Shown: positions 1 to 7,048, counted from the first letter of the stretch. The stretch: 14,352 nt of DNA from an uncultured Eubacteriales bacterium (GCA_900550585.1 URST01000056.1:1-14352), one strand, 5' to 3'. The notes: a model not told the origin generated them from the sequence alone. Numbers and translations: made by a program.

Positions 1-359
1 CCATGGCCTTCATGGGCATGAACATGGCCGGTCAGGCCGGCGGCATGAACGCCCAGAACCTGTTCGCCATGGGGCAGCAGCAACAGGCGCAGCAGGCGGC
101 GGCACAGCCTGCCCCGGCGGCTCCCGCAGGCTGGACGTGTGCCTGCGGCCACAGCGGCAACACCGGCAAATTCTGCGCTGAGTGCGGCGCGCCCAAGCCC
201 GCTCCCGCCGGGGAGTGGAAGTGTGCCTGCGGCGCGGTGAACACCGGCAAATTCTGCACTGAGTGCGGCCAGCCCAAGCCCGCTGACGGGTGGACCTGCG
301 CCTGCGGTACGGTGAACAAGGGCAAGTTCTGCGCCAACTGCGGCACGCCCCGGCCCTGA
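1..359 (+). CDS. SPFH-family (YdjI-like) protein, C-terminal tail with three zinc ribbons (5' end outside window)
   Basis: Only the C-terminal part is present; the frame is open to the window edge, so the ATG at base 3 is probably internal. What is visible is a Gly/Met-rich linker (about residues 1-24 counted from that ATG), a Gln/Ala/Pro stretch (25-43), then three repeats of a W-x-C-x-C-G...GKFC-x-x-C-G zinc ribbon with cysteine sets 46/48/58/61, 74/76/85/88 and 99/101/110/113. This Met/Gly-rich plus zinc-ribbon tail is typical of SPFH 'virion core-like' proteins related to B. subtilis YdjI, which sit at the membrane with YdjG and YdjH in a PspA-linked envelope-stress operon. The YdjG- and YdjH-like genes just downstream support this reading. 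The SPFH domain itself cannot be seen here. Repeats 1 and 2 are very similar at the DNA level, at an 81-nt offset. Confidence 0.75.
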   Translation, partial: MAFMGMNMAGQAGGMNAQNLFAMGQQQQAQQAAAQPAPAAPAGWTCACGHSGNTGKFCAECGAPKPAPAGEWKCACGAVNTGKFCTECGQPKPADGWTCACGTVNKGKFCANCGTPRP

Positions 360-366
360 CAGCGGG

Positions 367-843
367 ATGAGACGGAGATGGCTCTGGATATTGGCGGCTG
401 GTATTGCAGCAGGCATTGCCCTGTCGGGGCTGTATAAGCATTTTGTCACCGACCGAAACGCCGCGCCGGCTCTGCCGGACATCCCGGCGGACGCCGCGCT
501 GCTGGCGCTGGACTGGACGCAGAACGGCGGCGAAAGCATGGAGGGCTCTTTTGTGTTCATCCTGACGGCGGAGAACGGCGCGTATACCCTCTCCGACGGG
601 GAGGACAGCATTCCTTTGACCGACAGCCAATGGCGGCAGGTGGAGCAGACGCTCCGCGCCGGTGCACATACGGCTCCGGTGGAGCTGCCGGAGGGCGTGG
701 AGGTGCTGGACGCGGTGGAGAGCACCCTCGCCGTCACATGGCGCACGGCAGGCGGCGAGACCGTCTCCGCCGTGTACGACGGCCAGCACGAGAGCGCCCT
801 GCGTGACCTGCTGGCGGGTTTTCTGCCCGCGTCAGTCCAATAG
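367..843 (+). CDS. small membrane-anchored protein of unknown family in a YdjGHI-like operon
   Basis: A 158-residue protein that I do not recognise. It starts 7 nt after the preceding stop. Its N-terminus is basic (MRRRW) followed by a hydrophobic stretch, about residues 5-22, that fits a signal anchor with the remainder outside the cell. No cysteine is visible that would make a lipobox. The rest is acidic and soluble-looking, probably a small beta-rich domain (an EGSFVFILTAENGAYTL segment, then PLTDSQWRQVEQTLRAG). The layout 'membrane helix + small domain ending in a helix' resembles many uncharacterised Clostridia proteins. Position between the SPFH-type and the TFIIB-zinc-ribbon genes implies co-transcription and a role in the same envelope complex, which is inference. 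The ribosome site is weak, so translational coupling to the upstream gene is likely. Confidence 0.7.
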   Translation: MRRRWLWILAAGIAAGIALSGLYKHFVTDRNAAPALPDIPADAALLALDWTQNGGESMEGSFVFILTAENGAYTLSDGEDSIPLTDSQWRQVEQTLRAGAHTAPVELPEGVEVLDAVESTLAVTWRTAGGETVSAVYDGQHESALRDLLAGFLPASVQ

Positions 844-868
844 AAACAATAGAATGGGAGGAGAGAAT

Positions 869-2008
869 ATGGCATCCCAAGTGACCAACTATAAATGCCC
901 GGCCTGTACCGGACCGCTCCACTTTGTGGGCGCGTCCGGCAAGCTGGAGTGCGACTTCTGCGGAAGCAAGTACGACATCGCGGACATCGAGAAGCTGTAC
1001 GCCGAAAAGGAGGCTGCCGCAGTGGAGGCCTCCGAAAAGGCGGAGGCCAAGGCAGAAGCCAACCGGAAGAAGCTGGCGGATATGGAGGCGGAGGGCTGGG
1101 ACACCTCCGGCCTGACCAGCGACTGGGGCGCGGAGGCCGACGGCATGAAGGCCTACAACTGCCCCTCCTGCGGCGCGGAGCTGATCTGCGATGCCAGCAC
1201 TGCCGCCACCTCCTGCCCCTACTGCGGCAATCCCACCGTGGTGCCGGGGCAGTTCAGCGGCACGCTGAAGCCGGACTTCATCATCCCCTTCAAACTCAGC
1301 AAGGAGGATGCCGTGGCCGCGCTGAAAAACCACTACAAGGGCAAGCCCCTGCTGCCCAAGGCGTTCACCAACGGCAACCATATCGAGGAGATCCAGGGCG
1401 TGTACGTCCCCTTCTGGATGTTTGACGGCAGGGCCGAGGGCACCGTGGACTACGAGGGCTGCATCGTCCACGTTTACGAGACAGGGGACACCGAGGTGAC
1501 GGAGACGGAGCACTATGACGTGCGCCGCGGCGGCTCCATCGCCTTTGAGAAGGTCCCTGTGGATGCGTCCAGCAAGATGCCGGACGACCACATGGACTCC
1601 ATCGAGCCGTATGACTACGACGATCTGAAGCCGTTTTCCACCGCGTACCTCCCCGGTTTCCTGGCCGACCGGTACGATGTCACCGTGGCGGACAGCCGCG
1701 ACCGTGCCGACAGCCGGTGCGCCGCCTCGCTGGAGGCCGCCCTGCGCCGCACGGCGGAGCAGTACGACACCTGCACGCCCCTGCGTCAGGACATCCGGCT
1801 GAAGCGGGGCAAGGTGCATTACGCGCTGCTGCCGGTGTGGATGCTGCACACCAAGTGGAACGGGAAGGATTTCCTGTTCGCCATGAACGGACAGACCGGC
1901 AAGCTGGTGGGCGACCTGCCCACGGATATGGGTAAGTTCTGGGCCATCTTCGGCGCCATCGCCGCGCCGGTGGCGGCCATCACCGCTGCCATCATGCTGC
2001 TGGCGTAA
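869..2008 (+). CDS. TFIIB-type zinc-ribbon membrane protein (YdjG-like)
   Basis: A 379-residue protein with two zinc ribbons: C10/C13/C28/C31 and C98/C101/C116/C119, separated by a charged Ala/Glu/Lys-rich helix (about 40-75) likely to be a coiled coil. The middle (about 130-330) is the domain usually found after these ribbons (PDFIIPFKLSKEDAVAALK, then GVYVPFWMFDG and YALLPVWMLHTKWNGKDFLF). The last 23 residues are hydrophobic and form a C-terminal membrane anchor. The family includes B. subtilis YdjG, which with YdjH recruits PspA to the membrane under envelope stress. The open frame extends upstream to 662, but the ATG at 869 is chosen because it has a strong GGGAGGAG site 5-8 nt before it and the protein then begins directly before the first zinc ribbon. 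The stop overlaps the ribosome site of the next gene. Confidence 0.85.
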   Translation: MASQVTNYKCPACTGPLHFVGASGKLECDFCGSKYDIADIEKLYAEKEAAAVEASEKAEAKAEANRKKLADMEAEGWDTSGLTSDWGAEADGMKAYNCPSCGAELICDASTAATSCPYCGNPTVVPGQFSGTLKPDFIIPFKLSKEDAVAALKNHYKGKPLLPKAFTNGNHIEEIQGVYVPFWMFDGRAEGTVDYEGCIVHVYETGDTEVTETEHYDVRRGGSIAFEKVPVDASSKMPDDHMDSIEPYDYDDLKPFSTAYLPGFLADRYDVTVADSRDRADSRCAASLEAALRRTAEQYDTCTPLRQDIRLKRGKVHYALLPVWMLHTKWNGKDFLFAMNGQTGKLVGDLPTDMGKFWAIFGAIAAPVAAITAAIMLLA

Positions 2009-2023
2009 GGGAGGGACGGACAG

Positions 2024-2791
2024 ATGAAAAAGAGGATCTGCACATATCTGCTGGCGCTGCTGGCGGCGCTGACGCTGACCGTACCCGCCTGGGCGGAGCA
2101 GGTGCCGGGCGACAGCTTTATCTATGACACGGAGGGCATGCTGACCGACGACCAGTGGGCCGCGCTGGAGGCCGAGGCCGACCGCGTCTCGTGGCAGTAC
2201 GACTGCGCGGTGTACATCGTCACCATCCGCGACTACGAGGAATACGCCGACAGCGTGTACGGCGCGGCTTGCGAGATCTACAACGGGAAGGACTTCGGCA
2301 TCGGCGGCGAGCGCAGCGGCGTGCTGCTGCTGATGAGTACCTGGGACCGGAGCTACGCCCTGTACGTCCGGGACGGATACGCCAAGAGCATGGTGGGCAA
2401 TTACGCCCAGACGGTGCTGGAGGACAGTTTCCTGGACTATTTCGGCGCGGATGACTGGTACGGCGGGTTCAGCGCCTATCTGACCACCTGCGAGGACATG
2501 TTCCAGCAGGCGGCGGACGGCCATCCGGTGACGAGGCCGCTGGGCAAGGTGATCCTGCCGGCGCTGGCGGTGGGCTGCGGCGTGGCGCTGATGATCTGCC
2601 TGCTCCTGAAGGCGAAAATGAAGTCCGTCCGCAAGGGCGCGGAGGCGGATGTGTATGTCACCGCCGAGGGTCTTGACCTGACGGAGCGCGCGGATGTCTA
2701 CACCCACACCACGGAGGTGCGCCGCAGGAAGAACAACAAGGACGGTTCGGAATCCGGCGGCGGAGGCTCCGGCCGCAGCGGGCACTATTGA
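2024..2791 (+). CDS. TPM-domain membrane protein (YdjH-like)
   Basis: A 255-residue protein with a clear signal peptide (MKKR, hydrophobic core to residue 20, likely cleavage after AWA-24). A TPM domain (TLP18.3/Psb32/MOLO-1 fold) spans roughly 32-165: it begins with the typical FIYDTEGMLTDDQWAALE and includes GIGGERSGVLLLMS and the YALYVRDGYA strand. One membrane helix follows at about 175-196, then a cytoplasmic tail ending in a Gly/Ser-rich GGGGSGRSGHY segment, a common tail in bacterial TPM proteins. It resembles B. subtilis YdjH, the partner of YdjG in the PspA-associated envelope-stress complex. It starts 15 nt after the YdjG-like gene with a good AAGGGAGG site, and is the last gene of the operon before a terminator. 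Confidence 0.85.
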   Translation: MKKRICTYLLALLAALTLTVPAWAEQVPGDSFIYDTEGMLTDDQWAALEAEADRVSWQYDCAVYIVTIRDYEEYADSVYGAACEIYNGKDFGIGGERSGVLLLMSTWDRSYALYVRDGYAKSMVGNYAQTVLEDSFLDYFGADDWYGGFSAYLTTCEDMFQQAADGHPVTRPLGKVILPALAVGCGVALMICLLLKAKMKSVRKGAEADVYVTAEGLDLTERADVYTHTTEVRRRKNNKDGSESGGGGSGRSGHY

Positions 2792-2800
2792 GAACACGCG

Positions 2801-2829
2801 AAAACGGCGGGCACAGGCCCGCCGTTTTT
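2801..2829 (+). terminator. Rho-independent terminator of the YdjGHI-like operon
   Basis: A perfect 12-bp stem (2801-2812 paired with 2817-2828) with a 4-nt ACAG loop ends in five T residues, 10 nt after the TPM gene stop. GC-rich base and T-tract make it a standard intrinsic terminator on the plus strand; the A-tract on the left arm could let it act on the other strand as well. Confidence 0.9.
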
Positions 2830-2865
2830 CCTGATAATGACGCCTGCCTGCGGGATATCCGCACC

Positions 2866-2894
2866 TTGACAGGGACGGTGCGATCCGGTACAAT
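2866..2894 (+). promoter_or_regulatory. consensus vegetative promoter of the methyltransferase gene
   Basis: TTGACA at 2866-2871 and TACAAT at 2889-2894 with a 17-nt spacer, a near-perfect sigma-A type promoter. The expected start site is about 2900, giving a leader of roughly 40 nt before the ATG at 2939. This places the methyltransferase in its own transcription unit. Confidence 0.85.
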
Positions 2895-2896
2895 GA

Positions 2897-2914
2897 AGTT
2901 AGCCGCCTCTAACT
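2897..2914. promoter_or_regulatory. possible operator: AGTTAG-N6-CTAACT palindrome at the start site
   Basis: A perfect 6+6 inverted repeat with a 6-nt centre lies directly after the -10 box and covers the predicted transcription start, the usual place for a repressor site. GTTAG...CTAAC half-sites resemble sites of DtxR/MntR-type metal regulators and of some MarR-type repressors. No regulator gene for it is in the window, so the assignment is open. Confidence 0.4.
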
Positions 2915-2938
2915 GAAGCAGACGCAGGAGGAACATAT

Positions 2939-3781
2939 ATGAAGTACAAGATCGCGAAAAACACGGTGCAGGAGACACTGGTCATCCCGCTGTACGGCCG
3001 GAAGCTGTGCTCGGAGCGCTATCCCACCCTCTACCGGGACGAGACGGCCATCCGGCTCATCGACCAGATCGACTACGACTTCACGGCGCTGGAGAAGAGA
3101 TCCGGAAGTCTGATGCAGCGGTTCGGCATACTGGAGGCGGCCATGCGGCAGAGCGATCTGGCCATCGAGGCGCGGGGCTATCTGAAGGACCAACCCAACG
3201 CGGCGGTGGTCAATCTGGGCTGCGGGCTGGACGACACCGGGCGGCAGTGCGACAACGGCACCTGCAGGCTCTACAATCTGGATCTGCCCGATGTTATCGC
3301 CGTGCGGGACCAGCTGCTGCCTGCCGGTGAGCGGGAGGAGAACATCCCCTGCGACCTCAGCGACACCGCGTGGTTCCAACGCATCGACGCCTCCGGCGGC
3401 GCGGTGTTTTTCGCGGCGGGCGTGTTCTACTATTTCCTGAAGGAGCAGGTCAGGGCACTGGTGCGGCAGATGGCGGACGCCTTCCCCGGCGGTGTGCTGG
3501 TCTTTGACGCGGCCAACGAAAAGGCTGTCCGGCTGATGCTGAAAACGTGGATCAAAGATGCGGCTATTCAGAATGTGGGCGCGTACTTCGCCGTCTCAGA
3601 TGCCCGGCGTGAGCTGTCCGCGTGGGACAGCCGCCTGCGCGTCTCCAGCAGGGGCTACATGCTGGGCTACAACGACCTGAAGGACCCCTCCGTCAGCGGC
3701 TTTTTCCGGTTTCTGGCCAGAGTGGGCGACAACAGAATGAACATGCAGATCGTAAAGATCGGCTTCGGGGACGCGGATTAA
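2939..3781 (+). CDS. class I SAM-dependent methyltransferase, LCM/PpmA-like O-methyltransferase family
   Basis: A 280-residue protein of the leucine-carboxyl-methyltransferase (LCM) superfamily, which transfers a methyl group from S-adenosylmethionine to a carboxyl or hydroxyl group. The SAM-binding motif I is AVVNLGCGLDD at about 89-99, followed by the family's acidic motif in YNLDLPDVIAVR (about 112-123), CDLSDTAWF (138-146) and the strand FFAAGVFYYF (157-166). It has no signal peptide and is presumably cytoplasmic. The start at 2939 has AGGAGG 7 nt upstream. Gut Clostridia carry many such LCM-like enzymes of unknown substrate; nothing in the neighbourhood identifies the acceptor. It has its own promoter, operator-like palindrome and terminator, so it is a single-gene unit. 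Confidence 0.85.
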   Translation: MKYKIAKNTVQETLVIPLYGRKLCSERYPTLYRDETAIRLIDQIDYDFTALEKRSGSLMQRFGILEAAMRQSDLAIEARGYLKDQPNAAVVNLGCGLDDTGRQCDNGTCRLYNLDLPDVIAVRDQLLPAGEREENIPCDLSDTAWFQRIDASGGAVFFAAGVFYYFLKEQVRALVRQMADAFPGGVLVFDAANEKAVRLMLKTWIKDAAIQNVGAYFAVSDARRELSAWDSRLRVSSRGYMLGYNDLKDPSVSGFFRFLARVGDNRMNMQIVKIGFGDAD

Positions 3782-3799
3782 AGTGTCCCCCCGAACAGG

Positions 3800-3840
3800 A
3801 GCACCGGCACGACAGGGCGTCGTGCCGGTGCTGTTTCTCT
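3800..3840 (+). terminator. Rho-independent terminator after the methyltransferase
   Basis: A perfect 13-bp GC-rich stem, 3801-3813 with 3819-3831 (extendable by an A-T pair), a 5-nt AGGGC loop, then TGTTTCTCTTTT. It lies 19 nt after the stop codon. It also separates this gene from the converging DUF2284 gene ending at 3842, but the minus-strand side lacks a T-tract. Confidence 0.85.
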
Positions 3841-3841
3841 T

Positions 3842-4387
3842 TTAAAGGCCGTGCCGCAGGAAAACACAGCTCACATACGTTATGGTGCGGGGCCCGTGGT
3901 AGTAGGCCGCGCCGCAGTCCCGGCACACCTGGCTGACCAGCAGGCCGTAGGCCTCCATGGACACCACCTGCTCCTCCGGAAAACGGCAGGGCGCATCGGG
4001 ATACGTGCATTTGGCGCAGCGGCGGCAGGTGCCCGCGCCCATAGGCAGCACGGCTTCGCGGCCGTACCGGCCGTACAGCGCCTGCGTCAGCCGGCGGAAC
4101 CGCTCCTTGTGCAGCGATTCTGCGGCCATCATGGCTTCGTAGTCAAAATCATCGGCCATGGTGCCCACCGTCTCCATCAGCACGCCCTCACCGTAGTCCG
4201 CCATCCGCCGGGTCATCTCCTCCAGCGAGGGACAGGCCGGCGGACAGCACCAGTTTTTTCCGTAGCTGCTGCAGCGGTCGGCGCGGCACATATCCCGCAC
4301 CTCCGGCCGGAACATCAGCTGCGCCGCATGGAGCGGCGCCGTCTCCTCAAAGCCCGCGTCACGGGCCAGTGTCAGCAGCTCCGTCAT
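3842..4387 (-). CDS. DUF2284 cysteine-rich predicted metal-binding protein
   Basis: A 181-residue protein with 12 cysteines, typical of DUF2284 (predicted metal-binding, probably Fe-S). The N-terminal part has C34 and C39 followed by a NWCCPPACP motif (C47, C48, C52); the middle has C121/C124/C127/C134 arranged like a ferredoxin Fe-S motif; the C-terminal part has CRDCG (C155, C158). The frame is open far upstream, but the ATG at 4387 is chosen because it overlaps the stop of the upstream ASKHA gene as ATGA, the protein then starts with a normal N-terminus, and the upstream extension is the antisense-like low-complexity reading of that gene. The overlap implies translational coupling and a shared job, perhaps electron delivery to or from the ASKHA protein, which is inference. 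Its exact function is unknown. Confidence 0.8.
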   Translation of the reverse strand: MTELLTLARDAGFEETAPLHAAQLMFRPEVRDMCRADRCSSYGKNWCCPPACPSLEEMTRRMADYGEGVLMETVGTMADDFDYEAMMAAESLHKERFRRLTQALYGRYGREAVLPMGAGTCRRCAKCTYPDAPCRFPEEQVVSMEAYGLLVSQVCRDCGAAYYHGPRTITYVSCVFLRHGL

Positions 4388-5913
4388 GCCGTCACCTCCG
4401 CCAGCAGCATGTCCTCCACAAACCGCTCCTGAAATACCGGGTGGGCGGCCAGCTCGATCACCCGCGCCGCCGCTGTGATGTCTGCCGCCTCCGTCTCGAA
4501 CCAGCGGGCGCACAGCAGCAGCGCCGCGCCTGCCGCCGCCGCGTTGCCCACAGCCCGAACGGACGGTATCAGCTGCAGCGGCAGCATGCCCACCGCGCCG
4601 GCGCTCTCCGGCGACAGCCTGCAGCCGAAGCCGCCGGCCAGCCACACCGTTTTCACCTCCGAGGCCCGGAGGCCCGCCGTGTGCAGCAGCGTCTCCGCAC
4701 CGGCGCAGATGGCGCTCTTGGCCAGCTGGAACGCCCGGATATCCCGGCGCAGCAGGGTCACGTCGGGGGCCAGGGGCAGTGCGTCCTCCTCCATGAAGCC
4801 GCTGTCCTCCACCCGCTCCAGCCGCCGCAGGGCGGCCACCGCGTCCAAAAGACCGGAGCCGCACAGGCTGCGCGCCTTGCCGCCGCCGATGACGCGGACG
4901 CGCAGTCCGCCGCCGTCCGCCGTCACCGCGTCGATGGCGCCGGGCACCGCGCCGCTGCCGCAGGAGATGCCCACACCCTCAAAGGCGGGGCCTGCCGCCG
5001 TGGCGCAGCAGTAGATGGTGCCATCGGACAGCAGTGCCATCTCGCCGTTGGTGCCCACGTCCGCCAGCAGGGCGGGGCCGTCCGCCAGCAGGGCGCCGCA
5101 GGCCAGCAGGCCGCAGGTGATGTCCGCGCCCACATAGGCGGAGATGCAGGGCGGCAGGTACACCCGGCAGTCCGCGCCCCAGCGCAGCCCCAGCTCCGCG
5201 GCGGGGACATACTCTCCAAAGAGATGACGCGCCTGAAACGGCGCCAGGGCGATGTCGTGTACGTCCAGCCCCTGCAGCAGGTACAGCATGGCGGTGTTGC
5301 CGGTGATGACCGCGCCGCCGATGTCCGTCACGGGGCGTCCCGCCTGCCGGCACAGTTGGGCTGCCAGCTCCGCGAGACACGCCGTTATGCGTTGGCGCAG
5401 CTCCCCGCCGCGCCCTGCCAGAGCCGCATCCAGACGGGACACCACGTCGGCGCCCAGCTGCCCCTGGGGATTTGCGCAGGAGGCTGTGCCCAGTTGTCTC
5501 CGGCCGTCCAGATCCCACAGATAGGCGGCCACAGTGGTGGTGCCGATGTCCACACTGATGCCCAGCCCCGCGGCCCACGGGTCCCACGCCAGGCGGTGCA
5601 GCGGCAGACCCGTCTCCACCAGCAGGGTGCCCTCCTGGGGCACCTGAATGTCTACGTCGGGGCCGCAGACCCGCGCCATACAGGCCAGACGCATACCGGC
5701 GTCCAACTCCGCCGCCGTCAGGTGCGTCCGTTCCTCCGGTGCGGCGGGGGACACGTCGCCCCGGGCCAGCACCCGGCATTTGCCGCAGCGCCCCTGTCCG
5801 CCGCAGGGGCGGGCAAGGTGCAGTCCCGCCTGCTCCAGCAGCCGGGATACGGGCGTGGGCGCACCGTCCCATGCCAGCTCCGCGGTCCTGTTGCCGCTTC
5901 TGATCCGGATCAT
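4384..5913 (-). CDS. ferredoxin-ASKHA protein, RACo-type reductive activator of corrinoid proteins
   Basis: A 509-residue protein. The N-terminus is a plant-type [2Fe-2S] ferredoxin domain (RPCGGQGRCGKCRV, C37/C43/C46, with C78 as the fourth ligand). The rest is the DUF4445/RACo C-terminal ATPase of the ASKHA fold: phosphate loop GISVDIGTTTVAAYL (about 118-132), ANPQGQLGADVVSRL, ITGNTAMLYLL, LLADVGTNGEMAL, GVGISCGSGAVPGAI, CGSGLLDAV and a late AGGFG. RACo proteins use ATP to reduce cob(II)alamin in corrinoid methyl-transfer proteins back to active cob(I). The ATG at 5913 is preferred over the one at 5937 because a GAGGAGG site lies 9 nt before it and the ferredoxin domain starts there. The expected partners (corrinoid protein, methyltransferase) are not in view, so the target is unknown. 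Confidence 0.85.
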   Translation of the reverse strand: MIRIRSGNRTAELAWDGAPTPVSRLLEQAGLHLARPCGGQGRCGKCRVLARGDVSPAAPEERTHLTAAELDAGMRLACMARVCGPDVDIQVPQEGTLLVETGLPLHRLAWDPWAAGLGISVDIGTTTVAAYLWDLDGRRQLGTASCANPQGQLGADVVSRLDAALAGRGGELRQRITACLAELAAQLCRQAGRPVTDIGGAVITGNTAMLYLLQGLDVHDIALAPFQARHLFGEYVPAAELGLRWGADCRVYLPPCISAYVGADITCGLLACGALLADGPALLADVGTNGEMALLSDGTIYCCATAAGPAFEGVGISCGSGAVPGAIDAVTADGGGLRVRVIGGGKARSLCGSGLLDAVAALRRLERVEDSGFMEEDALPLAPDVTLLRRDIRAFQLAKSAICAGAETLLHTAGLRASEVKTVWLAGGFGCRLSPESAGAVGMLPLQLIPSVRAVGNAAAAGAALLLCARWFETEAADITAAARVIELAAHPVFQERFVEDMLLAEVTA

Positions 5914-5951
5914 GACACCAGTCCTCCTCTGCTCCATCGTTATCGGTATCC

Positions 5952-5980
5952 AGCATAGCACATGCCGCGTCAAATATCCA
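5952..5980 (-). promoter_or_regulatory. possible promoter of the ASKHA-DUF2284 pair
   Basis: On the minus strand, TGGATA (5980-5975) and TATGCT (5957-5952) are separated by 17 nt, and TGC directly before the -10 gives an extended -10. Each box matches consensus in four of six positions. A competing reading uses the TTGACG at 5974-5969 region with a poorer -10, so the exact boxes are uncertain. Confidence 0.35.
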
Positions 5981-6004
5981 GTCCCGACACGGCTGATGCA
6001 CCTG

Positions 6005-6048
6005 AATGGCAGAAGGCACAGCATCGGAATGCTGTGCCTTCTGCCATT
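6005..6048. repeat. 20-bp perfect inverted repeat (stem-loop) between transcription units
   Basis: Arms 6005-6024 and 6029-6048 pair without mismatch around a CGGA loop. It lies upstream of the ASKHA promoter and downstream of the aldo/keto reductase gene. There is no T-tract on either strand, so it is not a textbook intrinsic terminator, although a stem this strong may still stop or protect the reductase transcript. Confidence 0.75.
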
Positions 6049-6087
6049 TAGGAAAGGGTCAGATCATGTGTGTTGTTGAGGGGGGGT

Positions 6088-6121
6088 GGAGGAGGCGCCG
6101 TCCACGGGCGGCGCCTCCTCC
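6088..6121. repeat. 13-bp GC-rich stem-loop downstream of the reductase gene
   Basis: Arms 6088-6100 and 6109-6121 (GGAGGAGGCGCCG and its complement) pair perfectly around an 8-nt loop. On the minus strand it follows the reductase by about 58 nt and is trailed by a C-rich, not T-rich, run. A run of seven G lies just beside it (6080-6086). A smaller 8-bp stem (6152-6159 with 6164-6171) lies closer to the stop codon. Likely part of the transcript end, unproven. Confidence 0.5.
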
Positions 6122-6179
6122 GAGGGAGGAAAATGCGCAGGTATACGGGAACGGCTGCGCGCCCGCAGCCGGAGGGGGC

Positions 6180-7016
6180 TTAAAAGACCTTGTTGTCCGA
6201 GTCCACGAAGTCGCCGGTGTCCAGCGCGTCGATGGCGGCCATCTCCGCGTCGGTCAGCGCAAAACCGTCGAACTGCAGATTGGCGGCCATGCGCTCCGGA
6301 TGAACGGACTTGGGCAGAGCCAGCACGCCGTGCTGGCAGCACCAGCGCAGCGCCGCCTGTGCAGCGGTGCAGCCGTGCCGCGCCGCGATCTGCTGCAGGA
6401 CAGGCTCCTGCAGGCTTTCACCGTGGCCCAGCGGGGACCACGCCTCCACCACGATGCCGTTGTCCTGGCAGAACGCGACCACATCCTGCTGCATGAAGCC
6501 GGGGTGGTACTTGATCTGGTTCACCATGGGCGGCACCTCGCTCTCCAGCAGGGAGGTGAGGTGGTGGGGGCGGAAATTGGAGACGCCGATGGACCGGACG
6601 CGGCCGGACTTGTAGAGGTCGATCATGGCGCGCCACGTTTCCCGGTTGACGGCGTCCCAGTCCTCGTATTCCCGTCCGTTGGCGGGCCAGTGGATGAGGT
6701 ACAGGTCCAGATAGGACAGCTGCAGGCGCTCCATCGTTTCGTCGAAGGCCCGCATGGCCTTGTCGTAGCTGCGCTCCGTGTTCCAGAGCTTGCTGGTGAT
6801 GAACAGCTCCTCCCGGGGGACGCCGGAGGAAAGGATGCCCCGCCCCGTACCGGCCTCGTTGCGGTAGACGGCGGCGGTATCCACCAGACGGTAGCCTGTC
6901 TGGATGGCGTCACGCACGGCGGCCTCCGCCGCCTCCTCCGGGATGTGCCATGTGCCGAAGCCCACCGCGGGGATGGGCAGGCCGTTGGAAAGCAGAAAAT
7001 GCTGGGAATACGACAT
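6180..7016 (-). CDS. aldo/keto reductase
   Basis: A 278-residue NAD(P)H-dependent reductase of the AKR superfamily (TIM barrel). All four catalytic residues are visible: D46 and Y51 in VDTAAVYRNE, K76 in FITSKLWNTE and H109 in LYLIHWP. The SIGVSNF motif is at about 142-148, and the cofactor-binding ALPKSVHPERM lies near the end. Length and motifs match the 2,5-diketo-gluconate reductase / glyoxal reductase-like (YvgN type) group, which reduces aldehydes, dicarbonyls and sugar-derived ketones. An AAGGAGG site lies 6 nt before the ATG. It starts 32 nt after the DeoR regulator on the same strand, so both are probably one operon, and the reductase likely acts on the substrate, or a product, of the divergent transport/dehydrogenase operon (inference). 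Confidence 0.9.
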   Translation of the reverse strand: MSYSQHFLLSNGLPIPAVGFGTWHIPEEAAEAAVRDAIQTGYRLVDTAAVYRNEAGTGRGILSSGVPREELFITSKLWNTERSYDKAMRAFDETMERLQLSYLDLYLIHWPANGREYEDWDAVNRETWRAMIDLYKSGRVRSIGVSNFRPHHLTSLLESEVPPMVNQIKYHPGFMQQDVVAFCQDNGIVVEAWSPLGHGESLQEPVLQQIAARHGCTAAQAALRWCCQHGVLALPKSVHPERMAANLQFDGFALTDAEMAAIDALDTGDFVDSDNKVF

Positions 7017-7048
7017 GATGTACCTCCTTGCGGCGCCGCCGCCGGTGC

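Noticed and set aside
734..2893. Long minus-strand open frame (719 codons) opposite the zinc-ribbon and TPM genes
   Set aside because: It lies wholly antisense to genes with recognisable domains, has His/Arg/Val/Gly-rich composition typical of GC-rich shadow frames, and no ribosome site or domain.
3842..4864. A longer 340-residue DUF2284 protein using an upstream start
   Set aside because: The N-terminal 159 residues would be a Gly/Arg-rich out-of-frame reading of the ASKHA gene; the ATGA overlap gives a natural start at 4387.
4369..5958. Plus-strand open frame of 529 codons opposite the ASKHA gene
   Set aside because: Gln/Arg/Ala/His-rich shadow of a real ferredoxin-ASKHA gene on the other strand.
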